64,000 nucleotides of DNA, from positions 500,713 to 564,712 of the forward strand of contig MNCI01020990.1 in assembly GCA_015680685.1 (NCBI GenBank), given 5' to 3'. The translations under genes were made by a program, and so were the position numbers. The DNA comes from Gnetum montanum (taxonomy: Eukaryota; Streptophyta; Gnetopsida; Gnetales; Gnetaceae). Positions 46,091 through 57,044 of this stretch are shown piece by piece. A model generated the notes under the pieces. That model saw nothing but the letters and a program-made list of their open reading frames with translations. It was not told the DNA's origin and ran no database searches. Each line of letters begins with the position of its first letter. Within the stretch, counting starts at the first letter, position 1.

Positions 46091-47750
46091 AAATTTAGGG
46101 CCGTTATTTCTTCTGCTATAAAAATAGAAAAATTCCGTAGACCAGAATCAAAGCCAGGTCTGAAGGTTAAAGACGCTCAAGGCTTTCTTTGGCTTCACTC
46201 ACACTAACAGATGCACGTTTTCACGTCCTATTTGATATGGTAGCGTGACGTGGTGGTTGTTCATAAACAATTTAAAAAATATATATAGAATACTCTGTAT
46301 TATGGTTTTTTTGTGATACTGTATGGTTGGCATCTAAGATTACTTTTAGTGGTAGGTTGATGGGTTACCTTGGATTTTCTGTTTTAGTACCCAAATCTAA
46401 TTTGTAACTTAAACAATACAGCAACTGGTTTTCATTGCCATCAATGCCAATCTCAGTTTTACCTGATGTCCTTTTGTACCTCATTTGTCCATGCATGCAT
46501 TGCCGGCTCCATGGAAGTGGTTGTCTTTCTTTGCTTTTATTCACTTTGAAAGTTCCTCTTAAACACTTGCTGTTAAGTTGTTTCTATAAACATCGTATAA
46601 TAATCTCCTCGTTATTTCTTAGATGGTGTTAGAGTTCAATAAATCTCTGAAGTGACATTCACTACGTTCCTTTGGTTCTCTTCATGATATGCTGTAAGTA
46701 GAGTACAGTGTACAAACGATCGGGGTTCAAGCACTTAAAAAGAAGTGAGAGAGACAGGAATCCATTATTGAAGCCACTAACATTGAATGCATCACATAAC
46801 ACCATTGAAATGCAGAATTAAAAGAACAAATAAAAGAAATTTTATTTCAATTGAGGAAAAGAACCACAATTTTCAATTCAACATCACAATACAACTTAGA
46901 CAACATTTTTCTTTTCAACTTTTCACCATTCTTAGATTCCATATATGTCCCTTTGGTTGTTAAAAGTACAAGACATTTATAGCCATTGAAATTGTTTGAC
47001 TCTATTCAAAATAATATACAAAATTCAGTTTGGAGAGCCATTGCAGGCAGGTTGTGGCTAGCAAGTCACTCACATCTTGCTGTGAACTGGGTACAAGTAG
47101 TAATCTTTACTAAATTCCACTTGGGCAAGGTAATACAAGCCAACTGTTACTTCACATTGAGCTCATAATCCATGTTCTTCGTGCCTAATGTCTATTTGAC
47201 TGGTTTGAACTTAAATGCTTAAGATTTGTAACTTCCAACATCAGGTGTAAGGTTGTTACTCGTAGCTCCATAGTAGTTTGAGCTTGCGACTGGTAGCTTC
47301 TCCACATTGGAAATTGCTTACTCTCAGGTTTTGGCAGCTTGCTACGAGTCACAGTCCTTACACACTGAAATGTGAGTTTACCATGATGTGGTTGTGTTCC
47401 ATAGTTTAGTTCAAGATATGATCCGCACTGGGTTTGCATCCTGGGATTTGACTGTAACGCACGATCCATCTGTAATTGCCTACCTAACAAATAAAAACCA
47501 CATAAATACTCTTGTAAGCAAGCAACAATTGACATGCTAACATGGATCATGTTTGATACATATGTTCAAAGATGGTTTTGTATCTCTATGGAAAAGAGAT
47601 TTATCCTTGATGAGATGTTTTGAAGTGCTGACCATGGAAGAAATGAGCAAGTCTTGAGAAAAAGTTCTTATATGCTTACACTATTAAAAGCTAGATCTAA
47701 CATGTAAGTGAATTTTATAGAAAAATAATAGTCTAATACTTATTCAAATT
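46091..47750. other. No recognisable gene; one unrecognised open frame
   Basis: The longest frame is 121 codons at 47185-47550 (minus), rich in Gln and Ser. In another minus-strand frame the same DNA reads NVEKLPVASSNYYGATSNNL followed by a stop at about 47220, with upstream stops at TGA and TAA. Either could be a worn last exon. I cannot assign a function. The rest appears noncoding. Confidence 0.3.
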
Positions 47751-50450
47751 CATCATCATCATCATCTTCTTAGCCTTGTCCCAACAAGATGGGGATGGCT
47801 ACATGAATTCTTTTTTGCCATTCACCTCTATGAAGAGCTAGATCTTTGTTTATTTACAGTTTTTTCAAATCATCTTTAGTTGTTTTTCTCCAAGTCTTTT
47901 TTGGTCTTCCTTTCGATGGCTTTCCTAAACTAGTGATGTAGCAACCTTTTTTGTAAGCTCGTTCTTTGATCTTCTTTGCATATGACCAAACCATCTAAGT
48001 CACCATTCTTATAGCTTATTTGAAGTAGAAGCCACTTCAGGTCTTCCTCTAATGTCTATATTATGCAATTTATCTCTTCTTATAACATTCAGCATCTATC
48101 TAAGCATTCGCATTTCTACCACATTGATTTGTTAATCATGCCTATTTTGTAATGTCCACCATTTAGCACCATATAAGATAGCAGACATGATTTATGTCTT
48201 TTAAAATTTCCCCTTTAGTCTTATTGGTATTCTTTTATCACACAGAACACCACTAATATCTCCATTTTAACCATCTTGCCTTAATTTTATTTCATATATA
48301 TTTATCAATTTCAATATTTGTTTAGAGGGTTGATCCTAGGTAGTTAACCTGTTCCAGTGAGGCACTTTTTGACCTTGAATTGTTACTTCTATTTCATCGT
48401 TGTTTATGCTGTTATTAAAATTGCATTATATGTATTTTGTTTTACTTATACTAATTTTTAAGCCTTTTGATTTTAGAGCATATCTCCACTTTTCCATTTT
48501 AAAAGCAATATTTTTCAAACTATATCCACCAACATAATATTATTTGCAAAATGGCATACACCAAAGGATTTCATCTTATATTTCCTTTGTTAATTCATCC
48601 ATAATAATGGCAAATATATATGGGCCATGTGCAAACCTTTGATGGAGACCTACTATGATTGGAAAATTAGATGTTTTACAAGCTATTCTAACTTTAGTGG
48701 TAGCTCCTTCATACATATCATGAATCACTTTAATATATTTATTAGTGATGAGCAGTGAGGTATCCCTATGCTCAACCATACGAATACGAGCATCCACGCA
48801 CAATCCAGTCAAATTCCAAGGACTAAGTGCTTATGCACTTTTGTGGAACAAGAATGGGTTAGTCAATCATTGTCTTCCCAAGCTTACTTGTATAGCATGA
48901 TTGTATGGTTAGGTAAACTTGAGGCATATGATTTTTATATATTTTTATGTTTTATGGCCTAGTGCTACAAAGGGAGGAGAGAGATAACTAAGTAACTAAT
49001 TTAATTTAACTACTCAACTATGCTTTAACTAGTCCTAACACCAACATCCGTTCTCACTTGCCATACACATTCTAAACCAATGCAACACTGCTGAGATTAC
49101 CAAATGCTAATCATTACTAGGTTACCAAGTGTTACACACATGCTCGAAGTAATCGTACTAAGTGTACTTACTTATGAGAGTTATAGGGTGAGAGAGAGAA
49201 CATTAATTAACTAAGGAAAGCATTAAATAACTACAATTAAAATTAATTAATCTATTCTAGATGTTGCAAGGTTTATCACAAAGTTCATCTTTATTGCTGT
49301 ACACAAGGTGTGCTCAGGTACACAATGCTCGAATAAGGATCCATTCACTTTACGACTCCTACTGCGGGCATGTAGAAATAATTCTAACTCTGAGAGGGAG
49401 AAAAGGCAAGAGTTTGGGTAAGGGGCTAAGACTAATTAACAAACTACTCAATAAAAAGTACTAAAAAAACTACTCAAACCAAGTGCACCCACTCTTATTT
49501 GTAGGCGACAAGATAGGCCCCGATATCAGATACCCAATATCACTTGGAAGGCTCCAATATCGCGTACCCGATATCGCGACTCATCAATTAAGGATACTTT
49601 TCCTTTGCAAGGTCCACTAAATAATATCTCTAGACACTCTATCACTTGATTTTTCGAAGTCAATGAAGATCATATGTAGATTTGTTCTATGTTTTATGAA
49701 TTTCTCCATCAATTGTCCAATCAAGAAAATAGCATCTATTGTAGATCTCCCTAGCATAAATCCAAATTAATTTTCTAATACTATTGATTCAAGTCTGAGG
49801 TGCTACTCTATAACTTTTCCCAAAGCTTCACAGTATAGCTCATTAGCTTGACGCGTCTATAGTTTGCATAATTTTGTACATCTCCTTTATTTTTGTAGAT
49901 AAGAACAACAATGGTTTTTTTCCAATTGTTGAGCATTTCTCTATCCTTCAAAGTTTTGTTAAATAATTTTGTTTTCCAAGAAACTATTATATCTTCCAAT
50001 GTGTTTGAAGCTTCTATAGAAATGTTATTTGGTCTAAAAGCTTTTCTATTTTTTATCTTTAATAAGGTTGTCTTCACCTCAAAGAAGGAAAGTTCATTAA
50101 CCAAACCAAAATTTGGTTATTCTTCTTAGATATCTTCTTTTGGAAATTCTTTATTTAATTATTTTTGAAAATAAATTTTCCATCTATCCAAAATTTTAGT
50201 CATTTACCAAACTTATTTCTTTTGTCTCCTTAATGCATTAGACACGATCAATGTCCTTACATTTCTTGTTTCTAATTTTTTCCAATTTATATATACATTT
50301 TTTTCCTTCCTTTGTCCCTAATATCTCATAAAAGTTTTCCAAGGCATTATGTTTGGCTTTGGCTACTACTATTGATGCCTCATTTTTTTTCATTTTGTAA
50401 ATCAACCTATTTTCTTGAATATCACTTTGCTACCTATTGGCAACTATTTG
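47751..50450 (-). mobile_element. RTE-type LINE, copy B, interrupted by a solo LTR
   Basis: On the minus strand the pre-RT and RT of a plant RTE LINE are readable in order: EASIVVAKAKHNALENFYEI (about 50385), an RT start containing IKNRKAFRPNN and YKNKGDVQNYANYR (open frame 50104-49808), IDFEKSSDRVSRDIIW (about 49660-49615), KYIKVIHDMYEGATTKVR and VGLHQRFAHGPYIFAIIMDE (48735-48590). It finishes with the same C-terminal region as copy A and a (CAT)5 tail at 47751-47766. An 841-bp LTR splits the RT between DIIWWTLQRKS and NKYIKV. Stops are frequent. The element lacks a clear endonuclease. Confidence 0.85.
48746..49586 (-). mobile_element. Solo LTR of the GATATC family, inserted in the RTE LINE
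   Basis: On the minus strand it starts TGATGAGTCGCGATATC (49586) and ends CTCACTGCTCATCA (48746). It closely follows the LTRs at 50761, 56198 and 60055. It is flanked by ATTAG (48741-48745) and ATTAA (49587-49591), a 5-bp target duplication with one change. The interrupted LINE reading frame resumes across it, which confirms the insertion edges. No internal sequence is present, so it is the product of LTR-LTR recombination. Its TATA position reads TACAAATA. Confidence 0.85.
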
Positions 50451-50760
50451 GGATGTGACCGCTAATGTGGGGTGCCTCACGGTCTTGTGACTAGGGGGTC
50501 ATGGGATCAAAGGTGTTCTTCAAACAGGGTTTAGGTGCTTGTTGATCTTTGGTAATACTAAGGCCCAGATACCTCCAAATAGACTCAGTAGTTATGAAAC
50601 GAACTAATTGTGAGTATGTGTTTGCTGTTATGAATGTTGAAATGGTTGGGTTATGTATGAAATTGTAATTGGCTATCATAAAAGAAATTCAGTTAACTTT
50701 GTCAAATACTATGAGTTGTTAAAGGTTTCCATTTTGTCCAATCACTTAGTCTATACGATC
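50451..50760. other. Short unassigned stretch
   Basis: It lies between the RTE LINE and the TR-GAG element. Text near 50460-50520 (GGGGTGCCTCACGG, GGTCATGGGATCAAAGG) faintly recalls a tRNA-derived SINE head, but boxes A and B do not match well enough to call it. Otherwise empty. Confidence 0.3.
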
Positions 50761-51589
50761 TGATGAATCATGTTTTTCATAAGCTCTAATATTGAAGCGG
50801 CCACGATATCTGGTATGTGATATTGTGGCCTAAGATGCGATATTGGACATGTGATATCGTGAAGTACTCCTGGGCCTATAAATACAGTTCTTGGGCACAC
50901 GATTCAGGAGTAGTTTTGGAGGTCAAGTAGCAATATTCTTGCAATTTTTTCATTTAAGAGTTAGAATATTTTCCAAGTGCCTGCAGATCGGATCTTTATT
51001 CAAGCATTGATGTACCTGAACACACCATTGTGTTGGCAATAAAGATGAGCTCTTTGACTCATCCTTGCAGCACTTGAGACTTTCTTTCTTTATGCATTTA
51101 TATATCATGATTTCATGTAGTTCACATTTAATGTTATTCATTCATCAATTAGTTTTGATTAATTTAACAATTAATTAAAATACATAAGCATGACCCCTTC
51201 GAATATACGTGTGGTACTAGCTCAGAAATGGTTAGTGTTTGACAACCCAGTAGTGTTTACATGAAGTTCAGGATGTGTCCGGGAAGTGGGGATAGTTACT
51301 TGTGTTAGGTTAGATTAGACAATACTTCACTTAGCAATTAATTACTCACTTTCATTATTGTTTTAGGTGATCAAACTAATAAAACATAGAATGATAAAAA
51401 TCTTATGCCTCACTCTAGACTAAACCATACATGACAAAGCTACTACTAGTCTAGGTGGGAAAATAGCAAACTTCGATTAATGTATAACTGTCTAGGTGCC
51501 ACAACTAATCCATCTACAAAGTTCTACTGGATCATGCGTACACACTTGTATTCTTATGGTTGAGCATAGGGGTACCTCGCCACTCATCA
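50761..51589 (+). repeat. 5' LTR of the TR-GAG element (829 bp)
   Basis: It starts TGATGAATCATG and ends GCCACTCATCA. A GATATC-type palindrome cluster lies at about 50790-50860, followed by TATAAATA at 50877-50884. It matches the 3' LTR throughout with moderate divergence and small indels. Confidence 0.9.
50877..50884 (+). promoter_or_regulatory. TATA box of the TR-GAG 5' LTR
   Basis: TATAAATA follows the GATATC cluster and the phrase TGGGCC. The same layout is at 56328-56335 and 60181-60188, so transcription of the family probably starts about 30 bases downstream. Confidence 0.7.
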
Positions 51590-51590
51590 T

Positions 51591-51608
51591 TGGCACCATT
51601 ACCAAGGA
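51591..51608 (+). promoter_or_regulatory. Primer-binding site (tRNA-Asp type), G-to-A decayed
   Basis: One base after the LTR, TGGCACCATTACCAAGGA matches the tRNA-Asp complement TGGCGCCGTTGCCGGGGA at 13 of 18 positions. All five differences are G to A. This primer is typical of Athila/Tat-group gypsy elements. Confidence 0.8.
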
Positions 51609-51714
51609 TGGTGCTAGTTATCTAAATTAGTTATATCATATAAGATCGCTGTAAAAGGGTATTAACAATATATCTTTCAAAAAGTATTCAAACACATACC
51701 ACGAATCAACAACA

Positions 51715-54202
51715 ATGTCTTACTCACATGGAAATGATTATGAATTTCATAGCGCAACTATTCATTGGAGAACTAATGAATTATACAATGAAAAAGATTG
51801 GAGTGATCCATCTTATGAAGGGGTTTTTCATGACCATTGCCACCCTAACAACACTCGAAGACTACATTCACCTAAGGTAAACAATCTTGAAGGAGATGAC
51901 ATTAGTCCTAAACTGGGGAGGACTCAAGGCCTACGACCTCCTTGGTACTTAGAAATAATAAACCAAGGGATCATGAGGAACATTATAGAAGCCATGGCTA
52001 TCCTACTAGTTCCTCCTTTTCATCTTCCCCCTCAACTTCAACGTCTAGTTCTGACGAAGATGAACGTAGGAATAGAGATAGGGCTCCATGAAAGGGTCAA
52101 AGTAAAAGCAAAAATCAAACCCACAGACACACTCAAGGTCATCAACATGAATACAAGTCCCATCATCACCATCAATCAAATAGAGATTTTAATCACCACT
52201 TATTTAATGATGATAATAAACCCCTGTTAGTCCCTAAAAGCCTAATGCACATCACAGAGGTCGTTAAGGTATCTCATAGGCATTGCAAGAAGAGTCGACT
52301 ACCTAAGCTTGACCTGAATAATATTCCAAAATTTGTAGGAGGCTATGATTTAGATCTGCAACATCATTTATAGGCCTTCCATGATGCTTGTGTGCTCAAT
52401 AATGTGGACAATAAATGGCAAAAGCTTAAGCTCTTTCCTAGGACACTAATCGATAAAGCTGAAGTGTGGTATAGATCATTGGAACCAAATTCAATTAGAT
52501 GATGTTCAACCATGCTAGAAATTTTCACTAAAAGATACTAGACTTATGCGCAAGTGTCCACCTTGAGGAGACAAATCCAAAGATGGAAACAAGAACAATA
52601 GGAACCCTTGGACATGGCCTTAGATAGATACTATGCCTTACTAAATAAATGTCTAGGTCATAGGTTCTCTAAGAAAGAGCAAATACTCCACATTATAGAT
52701 GGGCTTAGCAATGAAACAAGGGCAAACCTTGGAAATTATGCCTGATGACAACTATATAAGCTCCAAGGCCACTAGGGCAAAGAACTAATAGAGCGTTTGA
52801 CGAAAGAAGAGAGAGAATTATCTAAATGGAAGAATGCCAAAGCATTTGAGTAGGATCCAACTCTAGAAACAATAAGGGTCTAAAGCCACAATGAAAAGAA
52901 GGCAACCAATTTTGAAAGGGTGATACAGTCCTAACCTTTGCCAATATAGAAATCAATAGATGAAATTAAGGCAAAGCATAACAAGATGACCATATGGGGC
53001 AAATGAACAAAGTGTGAACTTAGAAGACACTGTTAGGGAGAGGGTGATCCAAAATAAACCTAGCAATCAAAACAGAAATCAGAAATAGTTAAGGACACCA
53101 TTTGGCAACTAGGAAGAATGGTGAATGGTAACAAGGCCAAAGGCTTAACTACAGATAATGAGGATGGATGTGATGTCTATTTATATGACCATCCAAAGGG
53201 CTATTGCCTAGTCTTGTCACATCTATATGAGCATTGGGCAAGGAGGCTGCACCCAAAATTCATACAAAGGTATCGATTTAGGCACATCCCTATTCCACAA
53301 GGTAATTATGGACAACCCCATGACCCATTGTACTATCCTAAGGGGAGCTATTTGTAGCCTCAACACTTTGCTCCACCGCAGTGGCAAAACTCACAAGCGT
53401 GGGGAAGGCCACCATCTAGCTAGCCACATCCTCCTTGTCTACCAAAACCAAATGCCTACTATGTTCAACATCTTGTTTCTCCAACTAGTTCTAAATCCTC
53501 TACTTCCAATCACTGCTATCACTCTCCTGAGTACCATCGAACCATGTCTTCTCCTAAGGGATCACCACCTCATACTTCTCACACTTCTCCTCACCCTCGG
53601 TATTCTCATCCTTCACCTCCTTCTACATCACTATCAGATGCATCGGATGGTTTTGCACCACCATGCCAACCAATGGATGTAACTTGCATTGTTGCTATTA
53701 ACGAAAGTAGGTTCCCTCCACAACACGAGAAGCTTCCCTTCTTTAGCAATGACCGTAAGAAGACGAATCATACTTCTGAACCTACTTCTCCTTCTAAACT
53801 AGGCCAAGGAAAACCTAGTATCACACCTTCCTTAGCCTCATCAATAGCCCTTGTCACCATACCTAGGCCTCCACCTCACACTCCAACATCCACATGATCT
53901 AGTGAATTCACCAACATGAAGGGACACATAGATCCATGCATACTGCCATCTAGTCAAGGGTGTCATAGTGGGTTGGATTTCCCTCATAATGTACACACAT
54001 AATCTAACCTGCCCCCCTATGCTTTCTATAATTAGGTGTGTGATCAACGATTTCTTTACCCAACCACCATACCACCAATAGACACCCAGTGGCTAGGGCA
54101 TGACAGACCCCTAACATTTCATACATGCATGGATCCTATTCATCCACTTATTAATCCTAGCCATGACCAAATGTTTAGAAGTGGGGGTCATCTTCCATTC
54201 TA
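51715..54202 (+). pseudogene. Long gag of the TR-GAG element (broken)
   Basis: It encoded a Ty3-type capsid protein. After ATG 51715 the first frame shifts near 51950; one frame then runs to 54202 through many stops. Order: a Ser/Asp/His-rich N-terminal part (SSSDEDERR near 52050); the Retrotrans_gag capsid domain at about 52320-52740 (AFHDACVLNNVDNKW, FPRTLIDKAEVWYRSL, QVSTLRRQIQRWKQEQ, LSNETRANLGNYA); a charged linker; a Cys/His-poor region near 53170 that may be a ruined zinc knuckle; then a Pro/Ser-rich C-terminus (53540-53900). Stops such as TAG 52371, TGA 52500, TAG 52539 and TAG 52599 fit single C-to-T changes. At about 820 codons it is long for a gag. Confidence 0.8.
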
Positions 54203-56186
54203 ATTTTTAGGATTTTGAAGTGTCTTTTGACTTTTTGTTTTACACATTTTTGGTTTTACAACTTTTTGTTTTCATATTCTTTATTTTACATCTTTTTACT
54301 TTTCAGGATTATTGATTTTTTCTAAGTTTTTGTTTTACACCATCATTAGTATATTTAATATTTTTTTGAAGACTCTTTTACTTTCTTTTATATTTTCTTG
54401 TGTTTGGTGTAATTCTCTACTCTTTTTGCTAATAAGGTGTCAGGCACAATGGTAATGTGCTACTCAATGATGGTATGTATCATTTGTGATTTGATTATTG
54501 ATGTCTAGTTTCTGACTTTAAATGTCGTTACTAACAACTAAGACATGGTTTCTTTTCATGTAATAGGTAGTGAGTCCACATCATCCACACACTCTATGGT
54601 TTTCCTTATTTTGGAAATGTGTAGTCCCTTTTTCATTAATATAACATTAATAAATTTGTAACTTATGTAGTTTCCAGAATTGGGAAGGAATCAAAGGTTT
54701 GGACAAGGTGTGACTTCAAAGGAATGCAATATTCTTCGTGCTTTTCTATTTTCCTATGTGTGGGGGTGTTCTCGTGAACTTCTTGCTGTTTTGTGTCATT
54801 CCACAACAGGAAGTCAAATAAGTCCTTGCATGGTATGGTCCTCATAAAAAAAAAAGAGAGATATGAGGATTTAAAGCACACCACTTGAACAAAATAAATG
54901 TCAAAATGCATGGGTCTTTGCATGGTGTGGTTCCCATTATATATATATATATATATGGGAATTCAAAGCACACCCCTTAGACTAAATAAAAGGGCTACAA
55001 GCACTGGTTATGGGACTTGTCTTGTCTCCTCTAACTAAGGCCCTTCCTCACTTCCTACTTGTTCTCCAATTTGGAATGGTGGTTGTTTTGTGGGAGCATT
55101 CTTATGTCTCAGAGGATGGACTAGTCTTAGAATGTTGATGCAAAGTCATTGAAAGTGGTTGGTTTTGGTCTGGACTAAGGATGGATATTACCGAGTCATT
55201 TAATCATGAACTCCACAAGGGACTTCATGTGACCATAATTAGGAACTCCATTCCATTCTCTCTCTCATCCATCTATGCTTTTTATGCCTCACCTCACTGC
55301 TGGTTTCATGTTTTGATTCAATGTTCTAGTTTGATGTGTCAGGTTTCTCAGTTAGTTACTTCTGAGTTTTTGTACTTAATTTTCCATAACCATTAATTAT
55401 CCATGGTGCCCACGGACTCCTTGGTTTGAAGTTATGCAAGGGCATAAAAGGGTTGTGCCTGCTTTGGGGAGAACCCACATGCATATCTTTTGGTTTGGTT
55501 AAGTTAAGTTATTTAACATTAGACATTTTTACAATCAAATTCTTTTTATTTACCCCATCAATGCCATCCAATTGTGGGCATCTTCACAATTGTTTTTTAG
55601 TGAATTCTTTCTTTTATTTATTGTGACTTTATATACCCTCTTTTTAGTATTCCTTATATTAAGCATTTTCTAAATTTTATGGACCTCTTCTCTTACTTAA
55701 CCCATTTGTCAATCTTCCCATTAACATTACTAGGCAACCAATCTACCACAATCACAACTTAGCTAAATAAAATCATTGACGAGACAAGGTATTCAACTAC
55801 TATATATTATACTTTATATACTAATACTTGATTTTTTTGTGATTGCAATGGGGAGCATGAACTGGAAGCAGGATTGTCTTCACCAAGGAGGATGCAACAA
55901 TATCACTCACGGGAGATTGTTCATGATCACTGGATCTCTTCTACCTCTCCCTCATTCCTCTATTTCCAAGAGGGGTTGGATGTCATTGGATTCGAGGGTG
56001 TTCTTTCCTGTTGTCATGAAAACCCAATTTTGTACACAATTGTAATGTTGTATGCTCGGGCACTTCTATAATTGTCTATTTCCTTTGTGTCATTCTGCAT
56101 GTTAATCAAACATTCCATACCTCCTAATATATTTTGTAAGAGACTTGTTCCTCCTGTTCTATACTCAAGGACGAGTTTTCATTCAA
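54203..56186. other. Noncoding internal region of the TR-GAG element
   Basis: No pol motif was found on either strand. It contains a duplicated segment with microsatellites (54823-54990). Short frames such as 55776-56045 show no family resemblance. The end has the phrase CTCAAGGACGAGTTTTC (about 56164), similar to sequence before the 3' LTR of many gypsy elements. Confidence 0.5.
54823..54990. repeat. ~90-bp duplication with different microsatellites
   Basis: The two units (54823-54898 and 54914-54990) share CTTGCATGGTRTGGTYC and AAAGCACACC. Between these, unit 1 has A10 then GAGAGATATGAGG, and unit 2 has an (AT) run of about 20 bases (54938-54956). Confidence 0.7.
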
Positions 56187-56197
56187 TTGTGGGGGTA
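56186..56197 (+). promoter_or_regulatory. Purine-rich tract before the TR-GAG 3' LTR
   Basis: ATTGTGGGGGTA directly precedes the LTR start TGATGAATC, the position where second-strand synthesis is primed. Confidence 0.7.
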
Positions 56198-57039
56198 TGA
56201 TGAATCATGTTTTTCAAAAGCTTTGATATCGGAGTGGCCGTGATATCATGTACACAATATCAGGTATGCTATATTGTAGCCCAAGATGTGATATCGAACA
56301 TGCAATATTGTCAAGTACTCCCGGGCCTATAAATATAGCCCTTGGGCACATGATTCAGGAGTAGTTTTGAAGGTCAAGTAGCAAAGAGTTAGAATATTTT
56401 CCAAGTGCCTGCAACAGGAGGTCTAAGTGTGATCAGATATTTATTCAAGCATTGATGTACCTGAACACACTGTTGTGTTGGCAATAAAGACGAGCTCTTT
56501 GACTCATCCTTGCAACACTTGAGACTTTCTTTCTTTATGCATTTATATATCATGATTTCATGTCATTCACATTTAATGTTATTTATTTAGCAATTAGTTT
56601 TGATTACTTAAGCAATTAATTAAAATACACAAGCATGACCCCTTTGAACATACGTGTGACACTTGGTAGCTTAGAAATAGTTAGTGTTTGACAACCTAAC
56701 AATGTTTACATGAAGTTTAGGATGTGTCTAGGAAGTGGGGACAATTACTTGTGTTAGGTTAGATTAGACAATAGTTCACTTAGCAATTAATTACTCCCAC
56801 TTTCATTATTATTTTAGGCAATCAAATGGCTAAAACATAAAATGATAAAATCTTATGCCTCACTCTAGACTAAACCATATGTGACAAAGCTACTGCTAGT
56901 CCAAGTGGAAAGACAATAAACTATGATCAATGTATAACTGCCTAGGTGCCACAACTAGTCCATTCGCGAAGTTCGACTAGATCGCGCGTACATGCTCGTA
57001 TTCATATGGTTGAGCATAGGGGTACCTTGCTGCTCATTA
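56198..57039 (+). repeat. 3' LTR of the TR-GAG element (842 bp)
   Basis: It starts TGATGAATCATG and ends TGCTCATTA, where the final CA has become TA. GATATC-type motifs occur at about 56225-56310 and TATAAATA at 56328-56335. Confidence 0.88.
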
Positions 57040-57044
57040 CGGTT

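Larger units (their letters stand above)
50761..57039 (+). mobile_element. Complete gag-only LTR retrotransposon (TR-GAG type), 6.3 kb
   Basis: A full LTR element: 5' LTR 50761-51589, tRNA-Asp-type primer site, a long gag (51715-54202), about 2 kb of noncoding internal DNA, a purine-rich tract, and 3' LTR 56198-57039. No protease, RT, RNase H or integrase motif was found, so it matches the TR-GAG class of non-autonomous Ty3-like elements that encode only gag and depend on a partner for polymerase. Candidate target duplications are CGATC (50756-50760) and CGGTT (57040-57044), which differ by two transitions. It is decayed and inactive. It lies just beyond the RTE LINE, and its own LTR family surrounds it. 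Confidence 0.85.

Noticed and set aside
50451-50540. tRNA-derived SINE head
   Set aside because: The box A- and box B-like words do not match at the needed spacing, and no tail or target duplication was seen.
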